Position numbers and translations under genes: made by a program. From contig NZ_CP119075.1 in the NCBI RefSeq assembly GCF_029023725.1, positions 5,823,501 through 5,887,500 of the forward strand: a stretch of DNA of 64,000 nt. The letters run 5' to 3'. This DNA comes from Synoicihabitans lomoniglobus. Its GTDB lineage: Bacteria; Verrucomicrobiota; Verrucomicrobiia; Opitutales; Opitutaceae. The first letter of the stretch is position 1. Each line of letters begins with the position of its first letter. Below, one piece after another: positions 54,253-62,828 of this stretch. Below the pieces are notes generated by a model. That model was not told the DNA's origin. It saw only the letters and a list, made by a program, of their open reading frames with translations, and ran no database searches.

Positions 54253-54352
54253 AGCGCGAGCAAGCTCGCAGCCTACCGAAACGCCCCGGCGCGCTGCCGA
54301 CACACCTGATTCGTTCACACCACCCACCGTAGGCCGCGAGCTCGCTCGCGCT
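54253..54352. repeat. Paired inverted REP unit 1
   Basis: Left half 54253-54276 (begins AGCGCGAGCAAGC) and right half 54329-54352 (ends CTCGCTCGCGCT) are inverted relative to each other, with a 52-base spacer containing CGCCCCGGCGCGC. Units of this layout are called BIMEs when associated with RAYT transposases. Confidence 0.85.
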
Positions 54353-54443
54353 GGTCAACAAGCGCTTCGATTCCGAGCAGCACGTCCTCATCAACTGCGA
54401 TCTCCGCGACGATGACTCCGTGGCGGCACCGGCCAAAGCGTAA
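54351..54443 (+). pseudogene. Captured 3' end of a second LacI-type regulator gene
   Basis: Thirty codons and a TAA, in the frame starting at CTG 54351, encode LVNKRFDSEQHVLINCDLRD followed by DDSVAAPAKA. This matches the end of the LacI gene at 53185 (IQ replaced by conservative changes: I/V, L/I, G/D, T/S). No upstream part of the gene is present. Most differences are synonymous or conservative, so the fragment probably derives from a functional paralogue rather than from decay of a local copy. It lies between REP units 1 and 2. Confidence 0.8.
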
Positions 54444-54449
54444 GGTGAA

Positions 54450-54550
54450 AGCGCGAGCAAGCTCGCGGCCTACGAAAACGCCCCGACGCGCTTGCCGGCA
54501 CGCCTGATTCGTTCACACCACCCACCGTAGGCCGCGAGCTCGCTCGCGCT
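54450..54550. repeat. Paired inverted REP unit 2
   Basis: Halves at 54450-54473 and 54527-54550 with a 53-base spacer. The unit begins six bases after the captured LacI stop, just as unit 1 begins six bases after the true LacI stop. Confidence 0.85.
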
Positions 54551-54556
54551 TTTCCG

Positions 54557-55093
54557 TCACCCTCCGGAGGTTTGTCCGCGATCAAGCCAATGGGGTCGCA
54601 CGGATGAGTCGTCGGCCGGGGGCCATGCAAACCATGTCGTTTCTTCCGGGCCGATCCACACCTGCGGGTAGTCTTTGGCGGCAGCGACGAGTCTGCCCCG
54701 GACGGGATTTGTGACCAGATAGGTCAGCGCCGCGGAGATGTGATCAGCGGGCCTCAGGCGGTGATCGAAGTAGTTGGATTGCCATGACAGACCGGCCGCG
54801 GCGAGCTCGCGGCGGGTTTTGGATTTAAGTCGGGCGACCGTGCGGGAGAGCGAGAGCGATCCGGTGATGGTCGCGAGTAGATGCAGGTGATCGGGCATGA
54901 TGACGGCACCGCGAACGTGCCAATGACGATCGTGTTCGATGGCTCCGGTTTCGGCGCGGATTGATGCGGCGATGGTCGGTGTGTTCAGGCCCCGGTTGCG
55001 GTGGTTGGTGCAGAGCGTCAGGAAGTAGGTCGCGCCGGAAATCGAGACTCGTTTTCGCCGCAAAGCTCCGTCTCCTCGCCCCGGCGTATGCAT
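54557..55093 (-). CDS. REP-associated tyrosine transposase (RAYT), copy 1
   Basis: A 178-residue Y1-type (IS200-like) transposase domain protein that would nick and mobilise REP hairpins. The ATG at 55093 (MHTPGRGDGALRRKRVSISGATYFLTL) is chosen because translation further upstream runs through a REP. The HUH motif is MPDHLHLL with H69 and H71; the catalytic Tyr is probably Y125 in LTYLVTNPVRG. Other family features are NYFDHRLRP and the C-terminal WFAWPPAD. It is flanked by REP units on both sides. About 91% identical to copy 2. Confidence 0.9.
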   Translation of the reverse strand: MHTPGRGDGALRRKRVSISGATYFLTLCTNHRNRGLNTPTIAASIRAETGAIEHDRHWHVRGAVIMPDHLHLLATITGSLSLSRTVARLKSKTRRELAAAGLSWQSNYFDHRLRPADHISAALTYLVTNPVRGRLVAAAKDYPQVWIGPEETTWFAWPPADDSSVRPHWLDRGQTSGG

Positions 55094-55117
55094 AACGAGA
55101 CGGTGCGGCAGGGCGAA

Positions 55118-55224
55118 AGCGCGAGCAAGCTCGCAGCCTACAAAACGCCCCGGCGCGCATGCCGGCACACCTGCGTCTTTCACACCGCCCACCACCCACC
55201 GTAGGCCGCGAGCTTGCTCGCGCT
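55118..55224. repeat. Paired inverted REP unit 3, between the two RAYT genes
   Basis: Halves at 55118-55141 and 55201-55224 with a 59-base spacer. The right half has T in place of C in CGAGCTTGCTCG. It lies just upstream of RAYT copy 1. Confidence 0.85.
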
Positions 55225-55245
55225 CTTCCGCTACCCTCCGGAGGT

Positions 55246-55767
55246 TTATCCGCGGTCAAGCCAATGGGGTCGCGCGAGCGCGTCATCGGCCGGGGGCCAT
55301 GCAAACCATGTCGTTTCTTCCGGGCCGATCCACACGTGCGGATAGTCTTTGGTGGCAGCGACGAGTCCGCCCCGGACAGGATTCATGACCAGGTAGGAAA
55401 GCGCCGCGGAGACGTGATCATCGGGCCTCAGGCGGTGATCAAAGTAGTTGGATTTCCACGACAGACCGGCGGCGGCGAGCTCGCAGCGGGTTTTGGATTT
55501 GAGTCGGGCGACGGTGCGGGAGAGCGAGCGTGACCCCGTGATAACCGCGAGTAGATGCAGGTGATCGGGCATGATGACGGCACCGCGAACGTGCCAATGA
55601 CGATCGTGTTCGATGGCTCCGGTTTCGGCGCGGATTGATGCGGCGATGGTCGGTGTGTTCAGGCCCCGGTTGCGGTGGTTGGTGCAGAGCGTCAGGAAGT
55701 AGGTCGCGCCGGAAATCGAGACTCGGTTTCGCCGCAAAGCTCCGGCACCTCGCCCCGGCGTATGCAT
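55246..55767 (-). CDS. REP-associated tyrosine transposase (RAYT), copy 2
   Basis: A 173-residue paralogue of copy 1 in the same orientation. The ATG at 55767 (MHTPGRGAGALRRNRVSISGATYF) matches copy 1. HUH motif H69/H71, probable catalytic Y125 in LSYLVMNPVRG. It ends at WLDRG and lacks the short QTSGG tail of copy 1. Two of about sixteen substitutions lie before residue 75; the rest are in the C-terminal half. Both copies look intact. Confidence 0.9.
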   Translation of the reverse strand: MHTPGRGAGALRRNRVSISGATYFLTLCTNHRNRGLNTPTIAASIRAETGAIEHDRHWHVRGAVIMPDHLHLLAVITGSRSLSRTVARLKSKTRCELAAAGLSWKSNYFDHRLRPDDHVSAALSYLVMNPVRGGLVAATKDYPHVWIGPEETTWFAWPPADDALARPHWLDRG

Positions 55768-55791
55768 AACGAGACGGTGCGGCAGGGCGAA

Positions 55792-55890
55792 AGCGCGAGC
55801 AAGCTCGCAGCCTACCGAAACGCCCCGGCGCGCTGCCGACACACCTGCGTCGTTCACCCACCCGCCGTAGGCCGCGAGCTCGCTCGCGCT
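55792..55890. repeat. Paired inverted REP unit 4
   Basis: Halves at 55792-55815 and 55867-55890 with a 51-base spacer. It lies just upstream of RAYT copy 2 and six bases from the stop of the symporter gene. Confidence 0.85.
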
Positions 55891-55896
55891 CTCCGG

Positions 55897-57279
55897 TCAG
55901 GTGGACTCCGCCGTGGCCAGGTCTTGTTCCATTTGGGCGACGTCGCTTTCGCGCAGGGGGTAGAACCAGATGGCGATCACGCCGCCGATGGCGAATGCCG
56001 CGGGTAGGATCGTGAAGAGGAGGCGCACGCCGAGGAGGCTGCTTTCGGTCTGAATATCATTGGCCACAAAGCCGTAGTAGGCGAGCACGATGCCAGGCAC
56101 GCCGCCGCCGATGGTAAGCCCCATTTTCTGGGCAAACTGGGCGGACGAGAACACCAGGGCGGTGGAGCGATGTCCCAGTTTCCACATGCCGTAATCCGCG
56201 GCGTCGGCAAACATGGCCCAGACCAACGCGGGCGTGGGGCCGATGATGAACGTGCCCAGAATATTCACCACCAACATGAGCACCGTGGCCTCCGGCGGGA
56301 TGAAGAAGAACGACGCCATCGCCAGGGCATTGGCGGCGGAGAGCCAGATCATCAACGACCGCTTGCCCGCGAAACGGGTGAACAGGGGCGTGCACGCCAC
56401 GCCGGCAATGAGTGCGAGTGTGCCACTGGTCATGAACACGGTGGTGAGGTCGAAAACGCCGAACCACGGCGTGCCGTCATCGCCGACGTAGTATTTGAAA
56501 TAGTGGACCGTGACCGCGCCGCGAATGGCGACGTTGGCCAGGGTGAGCACACCGGCGATGGACAGGATGACCCAAGGTCGATTGCGCACGAGCAATCCGA
56601 GTTCCTTGCGCAGGTCCGGCTTCTGACTGGGCGGAGGCTGCACGCGCTCGCGGGTGGTGAGAAAGGTGAAGACGAACAGTCCCACCGCAACCACCGCAAA
56701 GATCGCCATGGTGGCTTGGAAGCCCGCCGCCTCGTTGCCCTCGCCGAACTTGGCGATCAACGGTCGGGCCGCCGCCACGATGAGAAATTGCCCGGCAAAC
56801 GCGCACACAAATCGGAAGGTCGAAAGCGAGGTGCGCTCCTGCGATGACGGCGTAATCACCCCGAGCATCGCAGAGTAGGGGATGTTGATCGCGGTGTAGA
56901 CCAGCATCATGAGGATGTAGGTGATGTAGGCGTAGATGAGTTTGCCGGACGCGCTCAGGTCGGGGTTGGCAAACAACAGATAGCCCGCGATGCCGAAGGG
57001 CACCGCCATCCACAGCAAGTAGGGGCGATATTTACCCCAGCGCGTTTGCGTGCGATCGGCCAGCGCTCCCATGAGCGGATCGCTCACCGCATCGAAAAAA
57101 CGAGCGACGATAAACAGCGTGCCGGCGGCGCCGGCGGCCAAACCAAATACGTCCGTGTAGTAGTAAAACAGGAAGACGTTGATGGTGTGAAAAACGAAAT
57201 TCGACGCCGTATCGCCGAGGCCGTAGCCAAATTTTTCACGAAACGACAGAGGGGCCGGGGTGGGGGCGGAAACGGACAT
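55897..57279 (-). CDS. GPH-type (glycoside-pentoside-hexuronide) cation symporter
   Basis: A 460-residue inner-membrane transporter of the major facilitator superfamily with 12 predicted spans. Typical GPH features: FREKFGYGLGDTASNFVF at the N-terminus, VARFFDAVSDPLMGALADRTQTRWGKYRPYLLW (loop 2-3, conserved D-P and G-x-x-R-P), INIPYSAMLGVITPSSQERTSL and FADAADYGMWKLGHRSTALVFS. The members import sugars or glycosides with H+ or Na+. An operator candidate lies 82 bases upstream. It is probably the inner-membrane partner of the TonB receptor at 48613. Confidence 0.93.
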   Translation of the reverse strand: MSVSAPTPAPLSFREKFGYGLGDTASNFVFHTINVFLFYYYTDVFGLAAGAAGTLFIVARFFDAVSDPLMGALADRTQTRWGKYRPYLLWMAVPFGIAGYLLFANPDLSASGKLIYAYITYILMMLVYTAINIPYSAMLGVITPSSQERTSLSTFRFVCAFAGQFLIVAAARPLIAKFGEGNEAAGFQATMAIFAVVAVGLFVFTFLTTRERVQPPPSQKPDLRKELGLLVRNRPWVILSIAGVLTLANVAIRGAVTVHYFKYYVGDDGTPWFGVFDLTTVFMTSGTLALIAGVACTPLFTRFAGKRSLMIWLSAANALAMASFFFIPPEATVLMLVVNILGTFIIGPTPALVWAMFADAADYGMWKLGHRSTALVFSSAQFAQKMGLTIGGGVPGIVLAYYGFVANDIQTESSLLGVRLLFTILPAAFAIGGVIAIWFYPLRESDVAQMEQDLATAEST

Positions 57280-57360
57280 GGGGCGAAGATCGAACGACGA
57301 TGCGGGGTGGGGCGGAGTGTCCGGAAGCTGGGGAGGCGGGGAGGCGAGTGCAAATTCAAT

Positions 57361-57374
57361 TGCATTAAATTACA
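57361..57374. promoter_or_regulatory. LacI-type operator candidate upstream of the symporter
   Basis: TGCATTAAATTACA, one mismatch from TGCA-N6-TGCA. An additional TGCA half-site is at 57349-57352. Confidence 0.55.
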
Positions 57375-57520
57375 TTACTGCCGTTCGACTGCATCGCGCG
57401 TGGTAGGATCGGACGCGTTCGTGAGGGCTTCGTGCCTGGGGTTGGCATCGGAGCGGAGCCGTTTCCCGGATGTGGGCAGTGGGGGCAAATCCAGGCTGCC
57501 GGGTAGGCGTCTCGTTCACG

Positions 57521-58297
57521 TTACGGGATGATTTGAGCGAGGCCGGCATCGGCCAGTCGCTGCCGCAATTCGGCCACGCAACGCCGACTGGCGGCGATCT
57601 CGGGCAATGGCGGTTGGAACGCGAAGCGCACGTCTTCGCCTTCGCCGCGCACGATCGCACGCACATGTTGCAGGTTGATCAACGACTGACGATGCACTCG
57701 GGCGAAGATCGAGGCGGGCAATGTGTTTTCCCAGGACTTGAGCGTGCGCAGGGTGAGGTGCTGGGAGCCGTCGGCCAACTGGATCTCGGTGTAGTTTTCA
57801 CAACTGCGGATCGAGACGATGGCGCGGATTTCAATAAAGCGGGTGGTGTGGCCGGTTTTAACGAAGATGCGGTCTTCGACGGTGAATGGCGGGGCGTTTT
57901 CGCGGTCCGACTCCGGTCCCCTCCCGGCCGGGGCGGTCGGCTCGGCGGGGTCGAGCCGATACAGGCTCGCGGAGAGACGTTCGGCGGTCACGGGTTTGAG
58001 GAGATAGTCGAGGGCATTGACGTCGAAGGCGCGGACCGCGTAGCGATCGAAGGCGGTCACGAAGATCACCCGGGCGTGGGGAGGAATGTGTTCGAGCAGG
58101 TCGAAGCCGGTGCCGCCGCGCAGTTGAATGTCCAGAAAGACGAGATCGTAGTCCGTGGCCGCCAGGCGTTCGCGCGCCTCGTTGAGGGTGCCGGCCTCTC
58201 CGACAATGGTGATGTCCGCATGCGCTTGCAGCAGGCGGCGCAGTTCGATTCGCGCGAGTGGTTCGTCGTCAATGAGCAAGGCGTGGCGGGAAGGCAT
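57521..58297 (-). CDS. LytTR-family response regulator
   Basis: A 258-residue cytoplasmic regulator. Receiver domain with acidic pair D10/D11, phosphoacceptor D56 (VFLDIQLRGG), T81 (FVTAFDRYA) and K101 (DYLLKPV). After a linker, residues about 145-255 form a LytTR DNA-binding domain (DRIFVKTGHTTRFIEIRAIVSI, VHRQSLINLQHV). It lies 44 bases downstream of the sensor kinase gene, so the two form a two-component pair. Targets may include the symporter operon next to it (inference). Confidence 0.93.
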   Translation of the reverse strand: MPSRHALLIDDEPLARIELRRLLQAHADITIVGEAGTLNEARERLAATDYDLVFLDIQLRGGTGFDLLEHIPPHARVIFVTAFDRYAVRAFDVNALDYLLKPVTAERLSASLYRLDPAEPTAPAGRGPESDRENAPPFTVEDRIFVKTGHTTRFIEIRAIVSIRSCENYTEIQLADGSQHLTLRTLKSWENTLPASIFARVHRQSLINLQHVRAIVRGEGEDVRFAFQPPLPEIAASRRCVAELRQRLADAGLAQIIP

Positions 58298-58341
58298 GAG
58301 GAAGTGAAAATGTAAAAAAGGTGGAGACGGAAATCTGACGA

Positions 58342-61300
58342 TCAGGCGGTCGGCGGCGGCGATGGATCACGGTGGCAACGAGGAAGCATCACGGTGATGA
58401 TGACCCAACCGGCGGTGGTCGCGTGGGTCATGCGGGCGTCGTCGCCGTAGTGGCGACGCAGGCGTTGGCGCAGGTTGGCCAAGCCGATTCGGGTCGAGTC
58501 GGTGAACGGATTTTCGTCCGGCTCGACCCACGCGCCGGTGTTGGCGACCGCGCAGGTCAGCACGTCGTTTTCGAGGACGATGCTGAGTTTGACCTCGAGT
58601 TGGTCGGGGGAAGTGCGGCCGCCGTATTTGATGGCGTTTTCGAGCAGCGGCAGAAGGAGATTTTGCGGGAGTTCGCAGGCCGCGGCGGCGGGTGAAACCT
58701 CCAGGTGAATCTGCAAGCCGTCCTGCCATCGAACCTGTTCGATATCGAGATAGTTGCGCGCCATGGCGACCTCATCGGCGACCGAAACCATCTCGTCATT
58801 GCTGCGATTGAGTGTGCGGCGGCAGAATTCGGCGAGTTTGGTGACCATCTCGCCGGCGGTCTCGGGCGCGGAGTAGACGAGGGCGCGGATGGAGTTGAGC
58901 GAATTGAAGAGGAAGTGCGGGTTGAGCTGGTAGCGCAGCAGTTCCAGACGGGCGGTTTCGGCGGACAAACGAGCGGCGAGGGTGGCATCGTGTTCGAGGG
59001 CGTGCAGGCGTTCGAGGGCGGCCGCCTTGTTGGCGAGTTCGGCCGTGCGTGCCGCCACCACCTGTTCGAGTTGGGTGCGTTGGGCTTCGAGACGCAGGGT
59101 CCGCCAGCGCACGATGAGGTAGACGCTGCCGAGGGCGACGAGCCCATAGGCAACCTTGGCGGCGGGCGTGAGCCACCACGGCGCGAGCACGGTGAAGGCC
59201 AATCTGGCCGGAGTGCTCCAATGGTGGTCGGCGGTGCGTCCGCGCGCCTCGAAAACGTAGTCCCCGGGAGGGAGATTGGTGAAGGTGCGCTCGCCGGTGG
59301 GGTTGGCTTCGAGTTCACCGCCGCTGAAACCGATCAATTGGGAAACGTGGTAACCATCGTGCTCGCCGGACAGACCGGGGGTGCCAAAGCGGAAACGCAC
59401 GGAGTTGTGTTCGGGAGCGATGTCGAGCGACTCCGCGATGTGGCCTCCCGACGCCAGCGTGCGCCCGCTCGTGGTGGTGAGGGAATGCAGCACCGTGGCC
59501 CCGACCTGGGCCCCGGGATGTAGTTGCCGCGCGGTGACATTGATGCGAATCAGGGCGGACTCGCCACAGATCCAGAGCACTTCCTCCCCGTCGACCATTT
59601 CGCAAACGAGCTCGCGCACCGAGCCGATGCGATCGAGATCGGCCAGTTGCAGCGGATGCCATGTGCCGTCCATCCAACGACCGATCTGATGAAACGATTC
59701 GTCCGCGCTGCCGATGGCCCCTTTGACATCAAACCACACGCCTCCGGTGGGCGACGGTGCGGCGTGATGGGTGCACCAGGTGCCGTCGACAAAGCGCGGC
59801 CCGAAGGCCGGTTCGGGGACAAAGCGATCAGTGGCGGCATCGTGGCGATACAATCCGTAGGACGTGAAAAACAGTGGCGCCCCGTCGATGATTTCGACCA
59901 GGGTTCGGTCGGTGGTGGAGGGCAGCCCGTGTGCGGCCGTGTAGTGCACGGGGACGGGGTCGGGCAGCGTGGCGTCGGCCGCGATGGTGGTAGCGAGCGG
60001 TCCGTAGTCCAAGCGCCACACGCCTTGGTTTGACGAACCGATCCAGAGCGTGCCGTTGGCATCTTCACAGAGGGAATCGAACTCGCCGCGCGGTGCCTCC
60101 ACGTTGTGGTCCAGAATCCAGCTCGCGCCGTCGCGTCGCCACCAGGCGATGCCGGTGAGGTGGAGGGCGACGGCGCGGTGGGGGAGGAGCCGGGGGATGA
60201 GAATGTCGTCGATGTTGCTGGGACTTTGCAGGTCGAACACCTCTCCGTCGCGCACCCACCACAGGCTGCGCACGCCGCCGGCCAGCACGCCGTCGGCGAG
60301 GGGGAGAAAGTCATTGAGGTTGTCGTCGATCTCGGCCCAGGGACGGAAAGCGGGGTTCGCAAACGGACCTTCGCCGGGCTGCATCTGCATGGCGCCGTTG
60401 GAGGTGGCAAAAACCGGCTCGTCGGCGAGGCGAATGACGGACTCGGTGCCGTTGTGATCGAGCCCGTTGGCCGGCGAGAATCGCGTGATGCCCGGCGATA
60501 GGTCGAGCCGCACGATGCCTTGTTCGGTGCCGCACCACACGATGCCGTTGCCCACGGGTTCGACGCAGATGACCGTGTCGGAGGGCAGGCCGTTGTCGGC
60601 GTTGAGGTGGAGCAATGGTCGCAACTCGGCATCGGTGATGAGCAGTCCGTTGCCGAGCGTGGGCAGGAGCAGTCGGCCGTCGGCGAGGCGGGCGATGCCG
60701 AACAGGCGGGACCGCTTGATGAAAGCGGCCACGTCACCGGGCACCTCGGAGGTGGTTTGGCCGTCGAAGCGCAGGAGACCTTTGCGACCGGCGGCGGCCC
60801 ACCACGCATCGCGGCCATTGGGGACCAACCCGGACAGGAGGATTTGGCGGGCGGGGTCGGGTTGGCCGGGCACAGGATCCCAAGTGCCGTCCTCGTTGGG
60901 CATCATCCAGCCGTCGCTCCGGCAGACGACGAGACGACCTTGCCAGGGCATCATGAGCGTGACGAAGCGCTCGTGCATTGGCCAAACCTTCAGGACGCCA
61001 TCGTGCCAGCGAAAGAGATAGGCATCGGTTTGGAAATAGACGCCATCGGGCATGGCGTAGGCGCGGCGGAAGTCGCCTGTCTGGGTGATGTCGGCAGGCA
61101 GGTGCGGCCGGAGCGATTCGAATTTCAATTCCCCCGTGGCGCTGGGTTTGAGATACCCGAATTCATTCACTCCGCCGAGCCACACGGTGCCCGCCGAGTC
61201 GATGTCCATGGCCCGGATATGGACGCCGCCGGGCACGGGAATGTTGCGCCAAGCGATCCCGTCGAATGCCAGCACTTGGCCGCGACAGCCAAAATACATC

Positions 61301-61506
61301 ACCCCGTCGGGACCGCGTTTGGCCGTCCAAACTTGATTGTGTCCGCCGTAGTCGCGCGGGCTGAAGCTGCGCATGGCGGGGAAGCCGCGTTCCTCCAATC
61401 GCGGTGGCGATGCGACGGGACCGTCCTGGGCGAACCCCAACCCTACGCCGGCACACAATCCGCCGAGCAACAACCAAGAGCGGGGGACGAGAAGCGGGGC
61501 ACGCAT
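58342..61506 (-). CDS. LytS-type sensor histidine kinase with periplasmic two-component-regulator propeller
   Basis: A 1054-residue inner-membrane sensor. The ATG at 61506 gives the signal peptide MRAPLLVPRSWLLLGGLCAG. Residues about 40-690 are Reg_prop/ligand-sensing propeller repeats (GVNEFGYLKP, GTLWIGSSNQGVWRL), followed by a Y_Y_Y-type beta-sandwich (about 690-765; TFTNLPPGDYVFEARGRT), one transmembrane helix (about 775-797), a coiled-coil and the His_kinase domain with H864 in LNPHFLFNSLNSIR and ATPase motif LLPLLENAIKYG. It would sense a periplasmic glycan-like ligand, as in hybrid two-component systems of Bacteroidetes, though kinase and regulator are separate here. Confidence 0.92.
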   Translation of the reverse strand: MRAPLLVPRSWLLLGGLCAGVGLGFAQDGPVASPPRLEERGFPAMRSFSPRDYGGHNQVWTAKRGPDGVMYFGCRGQVLAFDGIAWRNIPVPGGVHIRAMDIDSAGTVWLGGVNEFGYLKPSATGELKFESLRPHLPADITQTGDFRRAYAMPDGVYFQTDAYLFRWHDGVLKVWPMHERFVTLMMPWQGRLVVCRSDGWMMPNEDGTWDPVPGQPDPARQILLSGLVPNGRDAWWAAAGRKGLLRFDGQTTSEVPGDVAAFIKRSRLFGIARLADGRLLLPTLGNGLLITDAELRPLLHLNADNGLPSDTVICVEPVGNGIVWCGTEQGIVRLDLSPGITRFSPANGLDHNGTESVIRLADEPVFATSNGAMQMQPGEGPFANPAFRPWAEIDDNLNDFLPLADGVLAGGVRSLWWVRDGEVFDLQSPSNIDDILIPRLLPHRAVALHLTGIAWWRRDGASWILDHNVEAPRGEFDSLCEDANGTLWIGSSNQGVWRLDYGPLATTIAADATLPDPVPVHYTAAHGLPSTTDRTLVEIIDGAPLFFTSYGLYRHDAATDRFVPEPAFGPRFVDGTWCTHHAAPSPTGGVWFDVKGAIGSADESFHQIGRWMDGTWHPLQLADLDRIGSVRELVCEMVDGEEVLWICGESALIRINVTARQLHPGAQVGATVLHSLTTTSGRTLASGGHIAESLDIAPEHNSVRFRFGTPGLSGEHDGYHVSQLIGFSGGELEANPTGERTFTNLPPGDYVFEARGRTADHHWSTPARLAFTVLAPWWLTPAAKVAYGLVALGSVYLIVRWRTLRLEAQRTQLEQVVAARTAELANKAAALERLHALEHDATLAARLSAETARLELLRYQLNPHFLFNSLNSIRALVYSAPETAGEMVTKLAEFCRRTLNRSNDEMVSVADEVAMARNYLDIEQVRWQDGLQIHLEVSPAAAACELPQNLLLPLLENAIKYGGRTSPDQLEVKLSIVLENDVLTCAVANTGAWVEPDENPFTDSTRIGLANLRQRLRRHYGDDARMTHATTAGWVIITVMLPRCHRDPSPPPTA

Positions 61507-61594
61507 GACAGTCAGGCAAAGCCAAAGCGTCGCATGGGGCCAGCCCACGAAACGTTTGCGGCGGTAGGAGAACGATAAAGCGGAGCGACGGAGA

Positions 61595-62668
61595 TTAATC
61601 GGGTGGCAGCAGCACGAACCCTTCCTGGGTTTGGCCACGTTGTCCCACCACCGCGATGTGGCCGGAAGTGTTGATCGCCACGGCATCGATCAGCGTGCCA
61701 CGGTAGTGGGAGTCGGTGAGATCGGCCAGGCGTTCGAGCCCGTGCCGGGGCGTCCAACGGACGGCGGTCGTCGCGCCACCGGTCTTGCGAATGGAGCCCA
61801 CGATGACGGCATGATCGTTGATGGCATGGGGAATGAAGTTCTCCGCGGGCGACACGCCGAGATCCACCAGATGACCATCGACCCACATGACGGCCTGGCG
61901 TTGGCCGAAGCTGTTTTCGCGGTAGCCGATCACGGTGCCGTCCGGGGAAAAGCCCGTGGCCACGGTCGAGCACTGCGGGGGGGCTTCGAGGGGGATGAAA
62001 ACGTCGTCGTGCCACAGCCACGCCTTTTGGCGGGGGGAGGCCTGTGAGAGGGCGGTGACATTGACCAAGACCACCCCGTCATCGTTCACGCCGATTGCAT
62101 CGCTCATGCCTCCCTCGGGCAGGGTCAGGAAGCGGGGGCGCTTTGATGCGTCGACGACGAAGGCGCGATAGATCAGCAGCGGGGCGGCCGGGAAAAGGGT
62201 TTTGCCCACGACCATGCCGTCGCGGTTGATCCCTTGGGTGAAACTCACCGATTCCGGCCAGAAGGTTTCGCCAAAGTTGCCCAAGTGCGAGGCCCAGGCC
62301 CGACGATTTTCGAGCGGATGGCCGACCGTGCCGGCGACCAGACCGTTGGAACTTATTGCCTGGTAGGGCATGGCTTCCCGGGCGCTGACCAACCCGGGTT
62401 CGATGAGTCCGGCCGCCGTGCGGCGCACGCCTTCCGCGGTCCAGGTCGCACCTTCGAAACGCAGCGGGCTGATGAGGTTTCCGATGACATCACCGACATC
62501 ATTGAGTCCGGACGGGCGATAGTTGAGGCCGGGCCGGGCCGTGATGGGCGTCGTGCAGCGATAGCGGGTGCTTTTCTTCCGCGTGCGGGCGAAGGGTGGA
62601 TGGGACGGAACGGCGGTGGTCGAGGGCGCAAAAAACGGCGCGTTCGAAGTCAGCATCAAAGGGCGCAT
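61595..62668 (-). CDS. HAF-repeat protein of unknown function
   Basis: A 357-residue protein with five to six HAF-type repeats, each containing a -AxAINxxGxVVGxxxx-like kernel: SGLNDVGDVIGNL, YQAISSNGLVAGT, QGINRDGMVVGKT, IGVNDDGVVLVN, HAINDHAVIVGS and VAINTSGHIAVVG. It has no clear signal peptide at this start. HAF proteins are mostly extracellular with unknown function. It precedes the sensor kinase by 88 bases in the same direction. Confidence 0.8.
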   Translation of the reverse strand: MRPLMLTSNAPFFAPSTTAVPSHPPFARTRKKSTRYRCTTPITARPGLNYRPSGLNDVGDVIGNLISPLRFEGATWTAEGVRRTAAGLIEPGLVSAREAMPYQAISSNGLVAGTVGHPLENRRAWASHLGNFGETFWPESVSFTQGINRDGMVVGKTLFPAAPLLIYRAFVVDASKRPRFLTLPEGGMSDAIGVNDDGVVLVNVTALSQASPRQKAWLWHDDVFIPLEAPPQCSTVATGFSPDGTVIGYRENSFGQRQAVMWVDGHLVDLGVSPAENFIPHAINDHAVIVGSIRKTGGATTAVRWTPRHGLERLADLTDSHYRGTLIDAVAINTSGHIAVVGQRGQTQEGFVLLPPD

Positions 62669-62828
62669 GGGGGAGGGGCGGGAGGTGGCGTGGTCGAGGT
62701 GAGCGGAGCCGATGAAGGCACCACGCGACCGCGCGGCAAAAGCCGATTGACCAGCGGCGCTCGGTCGCTGACGGGCGGTAGGGACGGTCTGCCAAACGTC
62801 CGCGGCGGATGCTGACGCCGGGAACGCT

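Noticed and set aside
55094-55195. Extended N-terminus of RAYT copy 1 to 55195
   Set aside because: The added codons run through a REP element; copy 2 shows the same pattern, and the conserved start is MHTPGRG.
54253-55890. CRISPR array
   Set aside because: Repeats occur as inverted pairs with unequal, similar spacers and transposase genes between them, which fits REP/RAYT and not CRISPR.
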